Source: Sphingomonas radiodurans
Lineage (GTDB): Bacteria; Pseudomonadota; Alphaproteobacteria; Sphingomonadales; Sphingomonadaceae
Direction of reading: 5' to 3'
DNA length: 64,000 bases
Assembly (NCBI RefSeq): GCF_020866845.1
Contig: NZ_CP086594.1
Coordinates: 2,638,501 to 2,702,500, forward strand
In this document: positions 62,533 through 64,000 of the stretch, in pieces
How the letters are laid out: each line of letters starts with the position of its first letter
Position numbering within the stretch: the stretch's first letter is position 1
The notes under the pieces: model-generated
Told to the model about the DNA's origin: nothing
Seen by the model: the letters and a program-made list of their open reading frames with translations, nothing else
Database searches by the model: none
Translations under genes and position numbers: made by a program

Positions 62533-63345
62533 TTAGCCGAGCAGCTTGAGCACGCCCTGCTGCGACTGGTTCGCCTGCGCGAGCATCGCGGTCGAGGCCT
62601 GGCTCAGGATCTGCGCCTTGGCGAGGTTGGTCGTCTCGGTCGAGAAGTCGGCGTCTTCGATCCGGCTGCGTGCGTCGCTGAGGTTCGTCGCGTTGTTGGT
62701 CAGGTTGTTGACCGCGCTCTCAAGGCGGTTCTGCGCCGCGCCGAGGCCCGCACGCGTCGTCGCGACCTTGGCAATCGCCGTGTCGTACTGCGTCAGCGTC
62801 GCAGCGGCGACTGCTGCGCCGCCGGTGTAGACTGCAGCGAGATCGGTGTCGGTCGACAGGTTGGTCATCGACATCGTGACCGTGTCAGCCGTGTTCGCGC
62901 CTGCCTGGATCGTGACGGTCGCATTGGTGCCATCGAACAGCTTCTTGCCGTTGAAGGCGGTGTTGGCGACGACGCTGGTGATCTGCGCGGCGAGTGCGTC
63001 CTGCTCGGACTTGATGTTCGCGGTGTCGCTGGTCGAATAGGTGCCGTTCGACTTCTGGACCTGCAGCTCGCGCATGCGCTGCAGCATGTTGCTGACTTCG
63101 TCGAGCGCGCCTTCGGCGGTCTGCGCCAGGCTGATGCCGTCGTTCGCGTTGCGGATGCCCTGGTTCATGCCGCGGATCTGCGAGGTCATCGAGCTGGCGA
63201 TCGCCAAGCCGGCGGCGTCGTCCTTCGCCGAATTCACGCGCTTGCCGGTCGACAGGCGCTCCATCGAGGTGGCGAGCATGTCCTGCGCCTTGGCCGATGC
63301 ATTGCTCGCACGCAGCGATGAGATGTTGCTACCGATAACAGTCAT
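62533..63345 (-). CDS. Flagellin 2
   Basis: The ATG at 63345 with GGAGATC upstream gives 270 residues. Its first 110 and last 90 residues are nearly identical to flagellin 1 ([55 protein letters not shown]), and only the central segment differs (TADTVTMSMTNLSTDTDLAA). The gene has its own FliA promoter (63409-63435) and terminator (62441-62472). It is the middle of the three tandem copies. Confidence 0.93.
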   Translation of the reverse strand: MTVIGSNISSLRASNASAKAQDMLATSMERLSTGKRVNSAKDDAAGLAIASSMTSQIRGMNQGIRNANDGISLAQTAEGALDEVSNMLQRMRELQVQKSNGTYSTSDTANIKSEQDALAAQITSVVANTAFNGKKLFDGTNATVTIQAGANTADTVTMSMTNLSTDTDLAAVYTGGAAVAAATLTQYDTAIAKVATTRAGLGAAQNRLESAVNNLTNNATNLSDARSRIEDADFSTETTNLAKAQILSQASTAMLAQANQSQQGVLKLLG

Positions 63346-63408
63346 TGTGATCTCCATTGTCCGGCATCTTCCACCGCCCCCGAGGCGAAGGCCTAGACAC
63401 CGAACCTG

Positions 63409-63435
63409 CAAACGGCCGCGACGGAGCGAGCTTTA
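63409..63435 (-). promoter_or_regulatory. FliA promoter of flagellin 2
   Basis: On the minus strand TAAAGCTC, an 11-base spacer and GCCGTTTG; the -10 is identical to that of flgM. The leader would be about 57 bases, like that of flagellin 1. Confidence 0.78.
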
Positions 63436-63493
63436 GGAAAAAGTTGCATCCATTTTCTCTCTCCTTGGCAGGAGAGGCGCACGGACGCGGAAA

Positions 63494-63522
63494 AGCCCCG
63501 GGGGCCATAGGCCGCCGGGGCT
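63494..63522 (-). terminator. Terminator of flagellin 3
   Basis: AGCCCCGGCGGCC and GGCCCCCGGGGCT (minus strand, one mismatch, loop TAT) followed by TTTTCC. It closes the third flagellin gene, whose stop lies at 63602. Confidence 0.78.
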
Positions 63523-63601
63523 TCGCTTGCTTCCGCCCATACACCGGGCGGCACGACGGAGCCGACACCCTTGGAGGGGGGCGGCGCCGGCTCCGCTACG
63601 C

Positions 63602-64000
63602 TTAGCCGAGCAGGCGGATCACGCCCTGCTGCGACTGGTTCGCCTGCGCGAGCATCGCGGTCGATGCCTGGTTCAGGATCTGCGCCTTGGCGAGGTTGGT
63701 CGTTTCGGTCGAGAAATCGGCGTCCTCGATTCGGCTGCGCGCATCGCTGAGGTTGGTGGCGTTGTTGGTCAGATTGTTGACCGCGCTTTCCAGCCGGTTC
63801 TGCGACGCGCCGAGCTTTGCCCGGACGCTGGCAACCTGTGAGATCGCGTTGTCGAACGCGGCGATCGACGGCACGACCGGCGTCGCCGCGGCAGAATCGC
63901 CGGCCATGCCGTTGGGTGTGGCGGCGAGATCGACCACCGTCGACAGCGCGTTGCCGGCAGCGTTGTTGCTGAGATCGTCGATGCTGATCGCGATCGTGTC
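63602..64000 (-). CDS. Flagellin 3, partial (5' end outside the window)
   Basis: The frame is open to the last base of the window (reading [19 protein letters not shown] at the edge), so the N-terminal part is missing. The C-terminal core [36 protein letters not shown] is that of the other two flagellins with a few changes (Gln-Ser to Asn-Gln, and Val-Ile-Arg at the end), while the variable segment ([21 protein letters not shown]) is different. It is the most divergent of the tandem set at its end. Confidence 0.9.
   Translation of the reverse strand, partial: DTIAISIDDLSNNAAGNALSTVVDLAATPNGMAGDSAAATPVVPSIAAFDNAISQVASVRAKLGASQNRLESAVNNLTNNATNLSDARSRIEDADFSTETTNLAKAQILNQASTAMLAQANQSQQGVIRLLG

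Overview
The window comes from a high-GC alphaproteobacterium, most likely a Sphingomonas-type member of the Sphingomonadales. Grounds seen in the sequence: a lateral run of class Alpha flagellar genes with an N-terminal-only FlgJ, CobS/CobT, a PiuC-linked TonB receptor, DUF6456 and RskA-type proteins, and the palindromic CTCCCC-type intergenic repeats common in sphingomonads. The left edge holds the 3' end of bchP (bacteriochlorophyll geranylgeranyl reductase) followed by tspO, so the strain probably carries a photosynthesis gene cluster that ends here. No rRNA, tRNA or CRISPR array was seen, and no gene-free stretch exceeds 300 bases.

Layout. 1-2.1 kb: bchP end, tspO, a small membrane protein, a lipoprotein cytochrome c. 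2.1-6.8 kb: a seven-gene minus-strand operon of small stress/detoxification-type proteins (AHSA1, VOC, DUF1428, GST, DUF4287) divergent from an HxlR regulator. 6.8-10.6 kb: cobS and cobT with a complete Phd/PIN toxin-antitoxin pair and its own operator wedged between them. 10.7-15 kb: iron uptake (TonB siderophore receptor, PiuC hydroxylase, PepSY protein). 15-18.6 kb: a SigK/RskA-like ECF sigma and anti-sigma pair divergent from two exported ferritin-like proteins. 18.6-20.6 kb: TPP riboswitch and thiC. 20.8-24.1 kb: an accessory patch of lower GC with a COG2958-type gene cleanly split by an IS5-family element, and a YefM/YoeB pair. 24.3-26.7 kb: PAP2 phosphatase, DUF6456 protein, DapF-family protein. 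26.7-33.7 kb: an acyl-CoA catabolic operon (SDR, two acyl-CoA dehydrogenases, CaiB-type CoA transferase, thiolase) divergent from an IclR regulator, then ispG. 34.9-42.5 kb: DUF1993, two acyltransferases (one frameshifted) and a type I secretion locus in which the ABC and HlyD genes are both frameshifted while the TolC-like gene is intact.

42.6-64 kb is a flagellar region: motA-motB, flgBCDEFGHIJKL on the minus strand, and a divergent plus-strand set of a second MotA/MotB-like pair, flgA, flgM, flgN, a lytic transglycosylase, flhA and fliA, ending with three tandem flagellin genes. Its regulatory hierarchy can be read from the DNA: near-consensus sigma54 promoters stand before flgB, the second motA and the transglycosylase-flhA-fliA unit, with a tandem palindrome pair between the divergent promoters. 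FliA (sigma28) promoters with a shared -10 of GCCGTTTG or a close variant stand before flgM and the flagellins.

An unrelated two-gene unit interrupts the flagellar region between fliA and the flagellins: a YqcI/YcgG (GntA-like haem N-hydroxylase family) gene overlapping a DUF1989 (carboxyguanidine-deiminase-like) gene, behind a near-perfect FNR/FixK box. This is the best candidate here for an undescribed pathway.
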